Origin: Novosphingobium sp. Chol11
Lineage (GTDB): Bacteria > Pseudomonadota > Alphaproteobacteria > Sphingomonadales > Sphingomonadaceae
Length of the DNA stretch: 46,390 nt
Reading direction: 5' to 3'
Assembly (NCBI GenBank): GCA_945906105.1
Contig: CAMDQO010000022.1
Location: forward strand, 1 to 46,390
In this document: piece by piece, positions 29,173 to 36,521 of the stretch
How positions within the stretch are numbered: position 1 is the stretch's first letter
Layout: each line of letters begins with the position of its first letter
The notes under the pieces: model-generated
The model's database searches: none
What the model was told of the DNA's origin: nothing
The model's input: the letters and a program-made list of their open reading frames with translations, nothing else
Made by a program: the position numbers and the translations under genes

Positions 29173-31514
29173 GGCAGTTCGATGATCGCGGTGGTGCCCT
29201 GTCCCGGCTCTGAGAGCAGTTCCAGACTGCCACCATGGGCATCAATCAGCTGGCGGGCGAGTGGCAGGCCAAGGCCTTGTCGGCGATCCAGCACCGTGCC
29301 ATCCGGCCCCAGCTTCACCCCACCCAGCGCCCGCGCCAGCGAGGACGAATCCATGCCAGCACCATTGTCGGAAATGACCACGCGGGCGCGGTTGTTTTTC
29401 AGCCGCGACAGCTCGATGAGGATACGGCCTCCGCGCGGCGTCGCGGCCACGGCATTATCGAGCAGATGACCCAAGGCCCGCGCCAGTCGCCGCCGATCGC
29501 CGGTGATCCGTCCTGCCCCTTTGTCGCCGCGCAGATCAAGTGTGATATCGCCTTCGCGAATCCTCGTGCTCCGCTCCTCGACCAGCTTGGTCACAAAGGG
29601 CAGCAATTCGATTTCTTCGCTCGCCAACGGCAACATACCCGCTTCGCTTTGCGAGAGATCGAGCACCGATTCGATCTGCTCGCCCAGCCGGGCGACCGAG
29701 GTCAGGATGTCGCTGACATATTCCTTGCCCTGATCGTTTAGATCGCCGCCGATCCCGGCCTCCAGCAGTTCGGCAAAGCCGCCGATAGCATTGAGCGGAT
29801 TGCGGAATTCGTAGCTCATCGAGGCGAGGAACCGGGTCTTCACCGCATCGGCTTCCAGCAGCGCGGCATTGCGCTCACGCAGTGCTACTTCAGCCTTCTG
29901 GCTGTCAGTAATGTCGAGCACGGTGAGCATGCCATTACCATCGGGCAGCGGCACCCCGGCGAATTCGAGCGTGCGGCAATCAGCCAAAGTCACCCGCCCG
30001 CCAGTCTGCTTGCGATCCAGCGTGGCGGCGCGCACGGCCTCCCCCACGGACTTCGCCTGAGCCGGCCGTTTCAGCCTTGCGCCGATGCGTTCAAGCAGTG
30101 CATCGACCTTGGGGTGCGTATCGAGAAAGGTGCTGTCGAGCCCCCAATCGGCGGCAAAGCGCCGGTTCCACTGCTGCATCCGCCCATCGGGAGCAAACAC
30201 CGCGAGCGATTCGAACAGGCTGTCAAAAGTGGCGGTGCGGGTGCGCAGCAGCGTGTCACGCGCGGAAGATAGCTGCAATTGCTCGGTCCGGTCCTCGGCG
30301 ATCAGCAGCAACCCGCCATCGGGCATCGGCTGGGCAACCACGCGCAGATGCGTGCCATCAGAAAGCGGCCAGGCCTCTTCCTGCGCTTCACCGGCCTGGA
30401 ACCATGCGGCCTTTTCGCGCCGCCATGCCGGGAAATCGCGTGCTTCAGGCACCCGGCCAAGATCGTGGGCGATGTCGAGAAAACGCTCGAACGGTGGGGG
30501 GTCGAGCATGACCGCCGGTTTCAGCGCGAAAATACGCTGGAAGGGTTGATTGGCAAAGGTCAGGTTATGCTTGGCATCAAACTGCGCCACTCCGGCTGAC
30601 AGTTGATCGAGCATCGAGCGCTGGGCATCGCGAAAGGCCCGGAATGAGCGGGCCAGCTCCTCCATATCCTCAACATCGACGGCATAGCCCGCCACGCCTT
30701 CATCACCCAGCGGCAGATCAGACACGCGCAAGGTCCGTCGCTGCCCACCAATGGTTGCCGCCACCATGCGTTCTGAGGGCTGCCGCCGTGCCATGGCTTG
30801 CGCCGCCACTTGCGCCGCTGACAGCCCCCCAGCCACTTCGACCAGCTCAGTCCCGGCGAGGGCGACAGCTTCGGCAGATGCACCGCCAACCGCTGTAACA
30901 TAGGCGTTATTCACCAGCCGCAGCTTGCCCTCGGGCGAGCGGAACCACATCGGCATCGGCGCGGCTTCGATCAGGCCGACGAGTGCCGAAAAATCCGCAC
31001 GCGCGCGCGCCGCTTCACCGCGCAGCTGAACCAGTTCGCTTTCACTATCGGAAAAATCGAACACCCAGACCAACGCCGCACCGCCGGGCGAAACCTGCGG
31101 GTCCGCCAGATGGCCGCGCAGCGCGAGGCTGCGACTGGAGCCAAGCGGGGTCGCCACCATGCGGAACGGCGCGCCGGTTTTCTGGGTGCGCAACACCGCC
31201 TCGTTCAAGCTTGCCACCTGTTCGGGTGGCAAGCCACGCCCCTCATGCGCCAGTTCGGTAAGAAATTGCGGCACGGCATCAAGGCCCAGCCATCCGGCGA
31301 GTTTAGGTGCCGCTTCGATCCGGCCGTCAGTGCGCACCAGCAGCGGCAGCGCGGGCGATTCGTCGACCATCTTGCCCAGCCGACGGGCACCACGCTGCCC
31401 GGCTTCCGCCCGCTTCAGCTTGCCGCGCGCCGCCAGCATGACCCAGCCCGCCGCAATGGCCCATGCGGCCATCAGCAGTCCGATCAGTGCCAGCGCGGTC
31501 TGGTTGAGAAGCAT
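29169..31514 (-). CDS. divL: DivL-like PAS-domain histidine-kinase homologue with Tyr at the H-box
   Basis: 781 residues. One N-terminal membrane helix (~8-28) is followed by several PAS-like segments (~50-540), a dimerisation helix pair (~555-625) and an HATPase domain (~660-781: N box HLLDNAVAATP, G1 SDNGAGM, G2 QGLGLPLARQL). Where a kinase has its phosphorylated His, the sequence is FLASMSYEFRNPL, with Tyr568 (codon 29813-29811, TAC). Caulobacter DivL has the same replacement (Tyr550) and similar size and layout; there it controls the CckA-CtrA cell-cycle pathway. Orthology is inferred from this and from alphaproteobacterial gene order. Downstream genes overlap it. Confidence 0.8.
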   Translation of the reverse strand: MLLNQTALALIGLLMAAWAIAAGWVMLAARGKLKRAEAGQRGARRLGKMVDESPALPLLVRTDGRIEAAPKLAGWLGLDAVPQFLTELAHEGRGLPPEQVASLNEAVLRTQKTGAPFRMVATPLGSSRSLALRGHLADPQVSPGGAALVWVFDFSDSESELVQLRGEAARARADFSALVGLIEAAPMPMWFRSPEGKLRLVNNAYVTAVGGASAEAVALAGTELVEVAGGLSAAQVAAQAMARRQPSERMVAATIGGQRRTLRVSDLPLGDEGVAGYAVDVEDMEELARSFRAFRDAQRSMLDQLSAGVAQFDAKHNLTFANQPFQRIFALKPAVMLDPPPFERFLDIAHDLGRVPEARDFPAWRREKAAWFQAGEAQEEAWPLSDGTHLRVVAQPMPDGGLLLIAEDRTEQLQLSSARDTLLRTRTATFDSLFESLAVFAPDGRMQQWNRRFAADWGLDSTFLDTHPKVDALLERIGARLKRPAQAKSVGEAVRAATLDRKQTGGRVTLADCRTLEFAGVPLPDGNGMLTVLDITDSQKAEVALRERNAALLEADAVKTRFLASMSYEFRNPLNAIGGFAELLEAGIGGDLNDQGKEYVSDILTSVARLGEQIESVLDLSQSEAGMLPLASEEIELLPFVTKLVEERSTRIREGDITLDLRGDKGAGRITGDRRRLARALGHLLDNAVAATPRGGRILIELSRLKNNRARVVISDNGAGMDSSSLARALGGVKLGPDGTVLDRRQGLGLPLARQLIDAHGGSLELLSEPGQGTTAIIELP

Positions 31515-31560
31515 TGTGCTTCGCTATGGGAGGAGCGTGCGGAAGGCAAGGCGGCAATCG

Positions 31561-31590
31561 GTGACTACTTGTAGTCACACCTAACAGGTG
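31561..31590 (+). promoter_or_regulatory. Paired palindromes upstream of the toxin-antitoxin operon (likely operator)
   Basis: GTGACTAC-TT-GTAGTCAC (31561-31578) is a perfect 8-bp inverted repeat, and CACCT-AAC-AGGTG (31578-31590) is a second perfect one sharing one base with it. They lie 29-58 bases before the antitoxin start. Phd/YefM-type antitoxins autorepress by binding such palindromes; that this pair is their operator is inference. The region is also the divergent 5' flank of the divL-like gene. Confidence 0.6.
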
Positions 31591-31618
31591 ATAACACTGG
31601 GATCGAGGAGTTTCTCTA

Positions 31619-31882
31619 ATGGAAATGTCTATCCGCGAGTTCAAGGCCAAGGTTTCAGCGGCGGTTGCCGCAGCGGAACGCGGCGAGTCCGTGACGATTA
31701 CAAAGTACGGAAAAGCAGTGGTCGATCTGGTTCCCTCAAAACCAAAGAAATCGAAACTGAATTTTGCGGCTGCGGATGCCTATCTAAAAAGTCGCGGACT
31801 CGACAAAATCGAGGTCGATTTGTGGCCACCCGAATTCGATGATCCTGCCTATAGCCGCAAGGTTCTGGGGCTTGAAGATTGA
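31619..31882 (+). CDS. Antitoxin, Phd/YefM type
   Basis: 87 residues. The N-terminal part (MSIREFKAKVSAAVAAAERG, ESVTITKYGKAVVDLVP) has the standard Phd/YefM DNA-binding fold; the charged C-terminus (WPPEFDDPAYSRKVLGLED) would wrap around the toxin. ATG 31619 has AGGAG 8 bases upstream. The stop overlaps the toxin start by TTGA, so translation is coupled. Base composition looks lower in GC than the flanking genes, suggesting acquisition. Confidence 0.88.
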   Translation: MEMSIREFKAKVSAAVAAAERGESVTITKYGKAVVDLVPSKPKKSKLNFAAADAYLKSRGLDKIEVDLWPPEFDDPAYSRKVLGLED

Positions 31883-32277
31883 GGCTCCTCCTCGACACGC
31901 ACATTGCCGTATGGCTGGCTATCAAGCGTGAACGGCTTTCGAACGCAGAATTTGGCCAGCTGGCCAATCCGGACAATCAGCTCATAATTTCAGCAGTTTC
32001 GATTTGGGAAGCCCGGATCAAATGGAATCTGTTTTTTCGATCCGGCACGCGCAAAGGGCCGGTCGATCCGAGAGAAATGCTTGACCTTGTCCAAGCCCTT
32101 GGGATCGCTGTTGAACCACTTTCAGCCGAAATTTGCGCTTCGGCCCTCAGTACACCACTCGCTCACAAAGATCCCTTTGACGATCTGCTGCTAACAATCG
32201 CTCAGGAAACGGGGCGCAAGCTGCTCACCCGCGACGAGCAGTTGCGCGGCCATCCGCTAGCGTTTCATGCGGATTGA
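31879..32277 (+). CDS. vapC: PIN-domain ribonuclease toxin, VapC type
   Basis: 132 residues from TTG 31879, overlapping the antitoxin stop. The acidic PIN residues are all in place: LLLDTHIAVW (Asp near residue 6), SIWEARIKWNL (Glu), KDPFDDLLLTIAQE (Asp), plus LLTRDEQL near the end. PIN toxins cleave tRNA or rRNA in a Mg-dependent way; the target is not predictable from sequence. A hairpin terminator follows. The pair is inserted between ahcY and the divL-like gene. Confidence 0.88.
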   Translation: MRLLLDTHIAVWLAIKRERLSNAEFGQLANPDNQLIISAVSIWEARIKWNLFFRSGTRKGPVDPREMLDLVQALGIAVEPLSAEICASALSTPLAHKDPFDDLLLTIAQETGRKLLTRDEQLRGHPLAFHAD

Positions 32278-32293
32278 GCCTGGCCCAAAAGGA

Positions 32294-32327
32294 AAATGGG
32301 GCGAAGGATTGCTCCCCCGCCCCATTT
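32294..32327 (+). terminator. Hairpin terminator after the toxin gene
   Basis: AAATGGGGC (32294-32302) and GCCCCATTT (32319-32327) form a perfect 9-bp stem with a 16-base loop, followed by CTTAAAT. It lies between the converging vapC and ahcY and, because the flanks are A-rich and T-rich, could work from both sides. The T-run is short. Confidence 0.6.
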
Positions 32328-32334
32328 CTTAAAT

Positions 32335-32361
32335 CCCGCTCAGGCTGAGCTTGTCGAAACC
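32335..32361. repeat. Intergenic palindromic repeat of sphingomonad type
   Basis: The sequence CCCGCTCAGGCTGAGC followed by TTGTCGAAACC contains the palindrome GCTCAG-G-CTGAGC. On the minus strand it reads GGTTTCGACAAGCTCAGCCT. I remember close variants (TTCGACAAGCTCAGCCTGA) as frequent intergenic repeats in Sphingomonadales genomes; no second copy was noticed in this window. It lies just after the ahcY stop on the minus strand. Confidence 0.5.
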
Positions 32362-32377
32362 CACACCAAGCCCATCA

Positions 32378-33814
32378 TCAATACCGATAATGATCCGGCT
32401 TGAACGGGCCGGTCTGCGGCACGCCGATGTAATCGGCCTGACGCTTTGACAACACAGAGAGCTTCACGCCCAGCTTTTCCAGATGCAGCGCGGCGACCTT
32501 TTCGTCGAGGTGCTTGGGCAGGACATAGACGTCGTTCTTGTACTGTGCCGGGTTGGTGTAAAGTTCGATCTGCGCCAGAGTCTGGTTGGTGAAGCTGGAG
32601 CTCATCACGAAGCTGGGGTGGCCGGTGGCGCAGCCCAGATTGACCAGACGACCCTTGGCCAGCACGATGATCTGCTTGGCAGGTTGTCCATCTTCGGCAG
32701 GGAATTCGACCAGATCGGTGCCGGGCTTGACCTCGGTCCACTTGTAATTGTCGAGCGCGGCGATCTGGATCTCGCTATCGAAGTGCCCGATGTTGCAGAC
32801 GATGGCCATGTTCTTCATCGCCTTCATGTGCTCGGCGGTGATGACATCTTCGTTGCCGGTGGCGGTGCAGAAGATATCGCAGCGGGTAACCGCCTCTTCC
32901 ATGGTGACAACTTCAAAGCCTTCCATCGCCGCCTGCAGAGCGCAGATCGGATCGACTTCCGTTACCATCACGCGCGCGCCGCCGTTGCGGAGCGACTGGG
33001 CGCTGCCCTTGCCGACATCACCGAAACCGGCAACGCAGGCGACTTTGCCAGCGAGCATGACGTCGGTGGCGCGGCGGATTGCGTCGACCAGTGATTCCTT
33101 GCAGCCATAAAGGTTGTCGAACTTCGATTTGGTGACGCTGTCATTCACGTTGATTGCAGGGAACGGCAGCTTGCCGTCCTTGGCGATCTGGTAAAGGCGG
33201 TGAACGCCGGTTGTCGTCTCTTCGGAAACGCCCTTGATGTGCGCGACCGACATGGTGAGATAGCCGGGCTTGGCCTTGATATAGGCCTTGAGAGCGCGCT
33301 GGAACTCGATCTCTTCGGCATTGGCCGGTTCGCCCATGGTGTCGCCTGCTTCCAGCCGCGCGCCCCACAGCGCGAACATGGTGGCATCGCCGCCATCGTC
33401 GAGGATCATGTTGCAGGTCTGGGTGCCCGCACCATCGGTGTCCCAATCGAAGATCTTGCCGACATAATCCCAGTAATCGGCGAGGCTTTCACCCTTGATC
33501 GCGAAAACCGGCACGCCCGAAGCGGCGATGGCAGCAGCGGCATGATCCTGCGTAGAGAAGATGTTGCAGGTGGCCCAGCGCACTTCAGCGCCCAGCGCGG
33601 TCAGCGTTTCGATCAGCACCGCGGTCTGGATCGTCATATGCAGCGAACCAGTGATCCGCGCGCCCTTGAGCGGCTGAGAAGCGCCGAATTCTGCGCGCAG
33701 AGCCATCAGCCCCGGCATTTCGATTTCAGCGATATTGATCTCGGCACGGCCAAATTCGGCCAGGCCGATATCGGCGATCACATAGTCATTCTTGGTATCA
33801 AGCACGGTGGCCAC
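32378..33814 (-). CDS. ahcY: S-adenosylhomocysteine hydrolase
   Basis: Splits S-adenosylhomocysteine into homocysteine and adenosine, clearing the product inhibitor of methyltransferases. I start at GTG 33814, which has AGGAGA 7 bases upstream; the protein is 478 residues, with the open frame extending a little further up without homology. Landmarks: [20 protein letters not shown], the Lys/Asp site [14 protein letters not shown], the NAD-binding [14 protein letters not shown], and [13 protein letters not shown]. The upstream region has a leader hairpin and a 20-bp palindrome. Confidence 0.97.
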   Translation of the reverse strand: MATVLDTKNDYVIADIGLAEFGRAEINIAEIEMPGLMALRAEFGASQPLKGARITGSLHMTIQTAVLIETLTALGAEVRWATCNIFSTQDHAAAAIAASGVPVFAIKGESLADYWDYVGKIFDWDTDGAGTQTCNMILDDGGDATMFALWGARLEAGDTMGEPANAEEIEFQRALKAYIKAKPGYLTMSVAHIKGVSEETTTGVHRLYQIAKDGKLPFPAINVNDSVTKSKFDNLYGCKESLVDAIRRATDVMLAGKVACVAGFGDVGKGSAQSLRNGGARVMVTEVDPICALQAAMEGFEVVTMEEAVTRCDIFCTATGNEDVITAEHMKAMKNMAIVCNIGHFDSEIQIAALDNYKWTEVKPGTDLVEFPAEDGQPAKQIIVLAKGRLVNLGCATGHPSFVMSSSFTNQTLAQIELYTNPAQYKNDVYVLPKHLDEKVAALHLEKLGVKLSVLSKRQADYIGVPQTGPFKPDHYRY

Positions 33815-33861
33815 GGGCAAATCTCCTGCAAGGCGGCGCACACCAGACCTGCACAGAGCAA

Positions 33862-33887
33862 GGGCGGCACCTGAACTGGCACCGCCC
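33862..33887 (-). promoter_or_regulatory. Leader hairpin of ahcY with G-U pairs, candidate RNA element
   Basis: In the ahcY transcript GGGCGGUGCC, loop AGUUCA, GGUGCCGCCC form a continuous 10-bp stem including one U-G and one G-U pair. On the opposite strand those two positions would be C-A mismatches, so the structure favours the ahcY sense RNA. It ends 47 bases before the start codon. There is no following U-run. It does not match the SAH riboswitch consensus that I remember. Confidence 0.55.
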
Positions 33888-33906
33888 ATAGCCAATCATG
33901 GAATGA

Positions 33907-33926
33907 ATATAAAGATATCTTTATAT
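33907..33926. promoter_or_regulatory. Perfect 20-bp palindrome upstream of ahcY (candidate operator)
   Basis: ATATAAAGATATCTTTATAT is its own exact reverse complement. It lies about 93 bases upstream of the ahcY start, where a promoter would sit, and 13 bases after the stop of the upstream exported-protein gene. An AT-only block of this symmetry is unusual in this GC-rich sequence and suggests a dimeric regulator. ArsR-family SahR-type regulators of the SAM cycle use palindromes of this kind; the link is from memory and unverified. Confidence 0.65.
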
Positions 33927-33938
33927 GATATTTTGATC

Positions 33939-34421
33939 TTAACGCCTCGCCCAGGCCAGATGGCTGGTGCTGCCCACTTCTGACAGTATCTGATCAGCCG
34001 CTTCGACCAGCGCCTGCGGCCCCTGCATCCGGGCGAGGCTGCGCGTGACTTGCTTGAGATCCGCGCAATTAAGCCAGGGATGACCCGTGCCATACTGGTT
34101 CGCCATCGACGTGCTGATCCGGTCAAGCGCGCGATTGGCACCGCTGATGCCAAATCTGGGAACCATGCTATCGCGCATGGCGGTTGAAGCAGCGTTGAGA
34201 TCGGCCATATGCGCCGCCTCGAATGCAGCGAAGTCAGCCGTAAAGTTGCTCTCGGTGGTGCGGCAACGCAGACCGGTGACCATCAGCATGATATCCAGCT
34301 TGCGCAGCTTCTCCGCCTGACTGGCCCCCGCCGACCCCATTACTCCCGCCTGCGCGGGCATGGCGATGAGTAATCCCGTTGCGGCAATGCACGTTGCCAT
34401 TCTCCTGAAATGTTTTTGCAT
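33939..34421 (-). CDS. Exported protein of unknown function upstream of ahcY
   Basis: 160 residues from ATG 34421 (MQKHFRRMATCIAATGLLIA then MPAQA, a clear signal peptide; the frame extends further up without a good start). The mature helical part has two Cys (GLRCRTTESNF and HPWLNCADLKQ) that could pair. I recall related sphingomonad proteins carrying misleading names borrowed from the neighbouring ahcY, but no function is known to me. It ends just before the 20-bp palindrome and is transcribed in the same direction as ahcY. Confidence 0.65.
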   Translation of the reverse strand: MQKHFRRMATCIAATGLLIAMPAQAGVMGSAGASQAEKLRKLDIMLMVTGLRCRTTESNFTADFAAFEAAHMADLNAASTAMRDSMVPRFGISGANRALDRISTSMANQYGTGHPWLNCADLKQVTRSLARMQGPQALVEAADQILSEVGSTSHLAWARR

Positions 34422-34598
34422 GACCCTGTCTCCCCAAAGCAAGCGATTCACTTGCTGAGGCCAAAGTCCGCCATTTGGTTTACCGGGCCTTGAAGGAGCG
34501 CAGTAAAGCGAAATTAAGCACAACCACCTGTTGCGAATCTGTCGCAGCGCATCATATGAAGCCTGACGAATTCAATTTCCAACATAAGGACAAGAACC

Positions 34599-35078
34599 AT
34601 GACCATCGCCAAAGGTGACAAGCTTCCCGACATCAAGCTGACCAAGGTCGGCGCTGACGGCAATGAGCCAGTTCAGACCGGCAGCTATTTCGCCGGACGC
34701 AAAGTCGCGCTTTTCTCGGTGCCTGGTGCTTTCACCCCCACCTGCTCTGCCAAGCACCTGCCCGGCTATGTTGAAAAGGCCGCCGAACTGAAGGCCAAGG
34801 GCATCGATGAAATCGCCTGCACCGCCGTCAACGATGCTTTCGTCATGGGCGCATGGAATGCCCGCGACGGCAGCAGCGATGTGACTATGCTGGCTGACGG
34901 CAATGGCGATCTGGCACAGGCCGTCGGCCTCGTTATGGATGGCAGCGGCTTTGGCATGGGCCAGCGCGGCCAGCGCTTCTCGATGGTGATCAACGATGGC
35001 GTCGTCGAGGAACTGAACGTCGAAGGTCCGGGCGAATTCAAGGTCAGCTCGGCCGAATATATGCTCGATCAGCTTTGA
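34599..35078 (+). CDS. Peroxiredoxin, Prx5 type
   Basis: 159 residues. The catalytic site is SVPGAFTPTCSAKHLPGY with the peroxidatic Cys near residue 49, and the GLVMDGSGFGMGQRGQRFSM block is typical of Prx5/AhpE-like thiol peroxidases that reduce H2O2 or alkyl hydroperoxides. Only one other Cys (DEIACTAV) is present, so the resolving step is probably by an outside thiol such as glutathione, glutaredoxin or thioredoxin. AAGGAC precedes the ATG. It is followed after 4 bases by a small membrane protein gene. Confidence 0.92.
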   Translation: MTIAKGDKLPDIKLTKVGADGNEPVQTGSYFAGRKVALFSVPGAFTPTCSAKHLPGYVEKAAELKAKGIDEIACTAVNDAFVMGAWNARDGSSDVTMLADGNGDLAQAVGLVMDGSGFGMGQRGQRFSMVINDGVVEELNVEGPGEFKVSSAEYMLDQL

Positions 35079-35082
35079 TCTG

Positions 35083-35439
35083 ATGCTTTGGGGGCAGCTC
35101 GCAATCAAGGCGCTCGTTTCGGGCGTGTTGATTGCCGCTGCCTCCGAACTGGCGCGGCGCAGCCCCGGCTGGGGCGGACTGGTGGTCAGCCTGCCGCTGA
35201 CCTCGATCCTCACCATGATGTGGCTGTGGCGCGATACCGGGAATTCCGCCAAGATCGCCGATCTGGCGCTGTCCTCAACCCTCTATGTCAACGCCTCGCT
35301 TCCCGCGTTCATATTGCTGATCGTGCTGCTGCGGCGCGGGGTAGCCATCCCGCTGGCGATGATTGCCTTTCTGGTCCTTGCTATCGCAGGTTACTTGCTG
35401 TTGATCGCCGCAGGTCGCCGGTTCGGCTGGCCAGTTTAG
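35083..35439 (+). CDS. Small integral membrane protein, DUF3147-like
   Basis: 118 residues with four hydrophobic helices (about residues 5-22, 32-50, 62-83 and 89-110). The segment GWGGLVVSLPLTSILTMMWL is what I associate with DUF3147. Function is unknown. It lies 4 bases after the peroxiredoxin stop, so it is cotranscribed, but no functional link is evident. Confidence 0.7.
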   Translation: MLWGQLAIKALVSGVLIAAASELARRSPGWGGLVVSLPLTSILTMMWLWRDTGNSAKIADLALSSTLYVNASLPAFILLIVLLRRGVAIPLAMIAFLVLAIAGYLLLIAAGRRFGWPV

Positions 35440-35471
35440 AATTTATCCGGCCCAGTCACTGTCCGACCCAG

Positions 35472-36026
35472 TCACTTAGCGGCATATTTCGGCAGCATCC
35501 GCGGGTTGCGGAGAATCAGCGCCGAGACCAGTGAGACGAACAACCCGACCGGAAATATCTCCAGAAATGTCATCGGCGCCCGGAAAAACGGGTTAGCGTA
35601 CATCTCCGTCATTTCACGCATCTCGGCAGCTTTGGCAGAAACAACACTCTCGCTCGCTCCGGAAGCTCGCAATTCGGTGAGAATTTGCGCAGAATAGCTC
35701 GCCATATAGTCCGCCATTGAGGTGGAATTAGACGTTGCCAGATAAGCTTCCCAGCCAATCACATAGATGATCGCTGCCACCGTTGATATCCCCAGCCCGA
35801 CAGCGAAGGAACGGCCGAAACTCACCACTCCACCGCATTCGACGTCGCGGAAACGCTTCACACCAACAAAAATTAGCGATAATGCTGCAAGCATGATGAG
35901 GTATCCGACCAATTCCGAATGAGAATGGCTCGGTAGATCGAATACTATGGTCGCGACGATTGCGGAAACAACAATTGCCCCCGCGATCGCCCCATAGACC
36001 AGCGAATAGCGCGCTGCCCCTGCCAT
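35472..36026 (-). CDS. DUF4199 membrane protein
   Basis: 184 residues from ATG 36026, which overlaps the stop of the VOC gene (TGATG). It has four membrane helices: two near the start (~8-28 and ~38-55), one at ~68-90, and one near the C-terminus (FLEIFPVGLFVSLVSALILR). A long soluble, Glu/Ser/Ala-rich loop lies between helices 3 and 4. The layout matches DUF4199 proteins, of unknown function, which I recall being encoded near LuxR-type regulators. Confidence 0.72.
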   Translation of the reverse strand: MAGAARYSLVYGAIAGAIVVSAIVATIVFDLPSHSHSELVGYLIMLAALSLIFVGVKRFRDVECGGVVSFGRSFAVGLGISTVAAIIYVIGWEAYLATSNSTSMADYMASYSAQILTELRASGASESVVSAKAAEMREMTEMYANPFFRAPMTFLEIFPVGLFVSLVSALILRNPRMLPKYAAK

Positions 36027-36421
36027 CACGCGATCACCGGTGGTGTCGAGACTGGTTCCCACAGTTCGATCGGATTGTCTTCGGGGTCGTGGATGCGGGC
36101 GAAACGACCTACGCCTTCCATGGTTTCTTCTCGCAATATAGTGATTCCGGCAGCACGCAAACTGGCCAGCAAGCCATCAAGATCACTCACCCTGAAGTTG
36201 ATCATCGCCTGCTTTTCAAGGGCGAAATAGTCGCTGTCCGATTTGAATGGCTCGAACACCATTGGCCCGGCCTGACAATACCACACCCATTCGTTGGTGT
36301 GGCCGGTAACCGGATCCTGACCGATTCCACCGCCCACACCCAGATAATCACGATACCAAGCCTTCAGCGACTGCGTATCAGCAGCCTTGAAAAAATAGCC
36401 ACCCATTCCAACAACCGGCAT
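36026..36421 (-). CDS. VOC (glyoxalase/bleomycin-resistance) family protein
   Basis: 131 residues. Two ATGs stand side by side (36424 and 36421); AGGAGG lies 5 bases before the second, so I use that. The vicinal-oxygen-chelate fold shows as YFFKAADTQSLKAWYRDYLG at the start and RFARIHDPEDNPIELWEP at the end, with the usual Glu metal ligand. Substrate unknown. The ribosome binding site is partly inside a strong inverted repeat. Its stop overlaps the start of the DUF4199 gene. Confidence 0.8.
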   Translation of the reverse strand: MPVVGMGGYFFKAADTQSLKAWYRDYLGVGGGIGQDPVTGHTNEWVWYCQAGPMVFEPFKSDSDYFALEKQAMINFRVSDLDGLLASLRAAGITILREETMEGVGRFARIHDPEDNPIELWEPVSTPPVIA

Positions 36422-36429
36422 CATAGCCT

Positions 36430-36460
36430 CCTGCTTTGATTACCCGTCTATCAAAGCAGG
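36430..36460 (-). promoter_or_regulatory. 11-bp inverted repeat covering the ribosome binding site of the VOC gene
   Basis: CCTGCTTTGAT (36430-36440) and ATCAAAGCAGG (36450-36460) are perfect complements around a 9-base centre. In the VOC transcript the 3' arm ends in AGG, half of the AGGAGG that serves the VOC start, so a formed hairpin would hide the ribosome binding site. As DNA it could instead be an operator for a dimeric regulator such as the LuxR protein encoded just downstream on the plus-coordinate side. Confidence 0.6.
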
Positions 36461-36521
36461 AAAGCACCCATCGCGCTATCACCCAAATGGATGATCGGGG
36501 CGGATTCATCCTTTCAGGCGG

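Noticed and set aside
33815..33900. SAH riboswitch in the ahcY leader
   Set aside because: The strong hairpin is present, but I could not find the conserved SAH-riboswitch core, so I report it only as an unassigned element.
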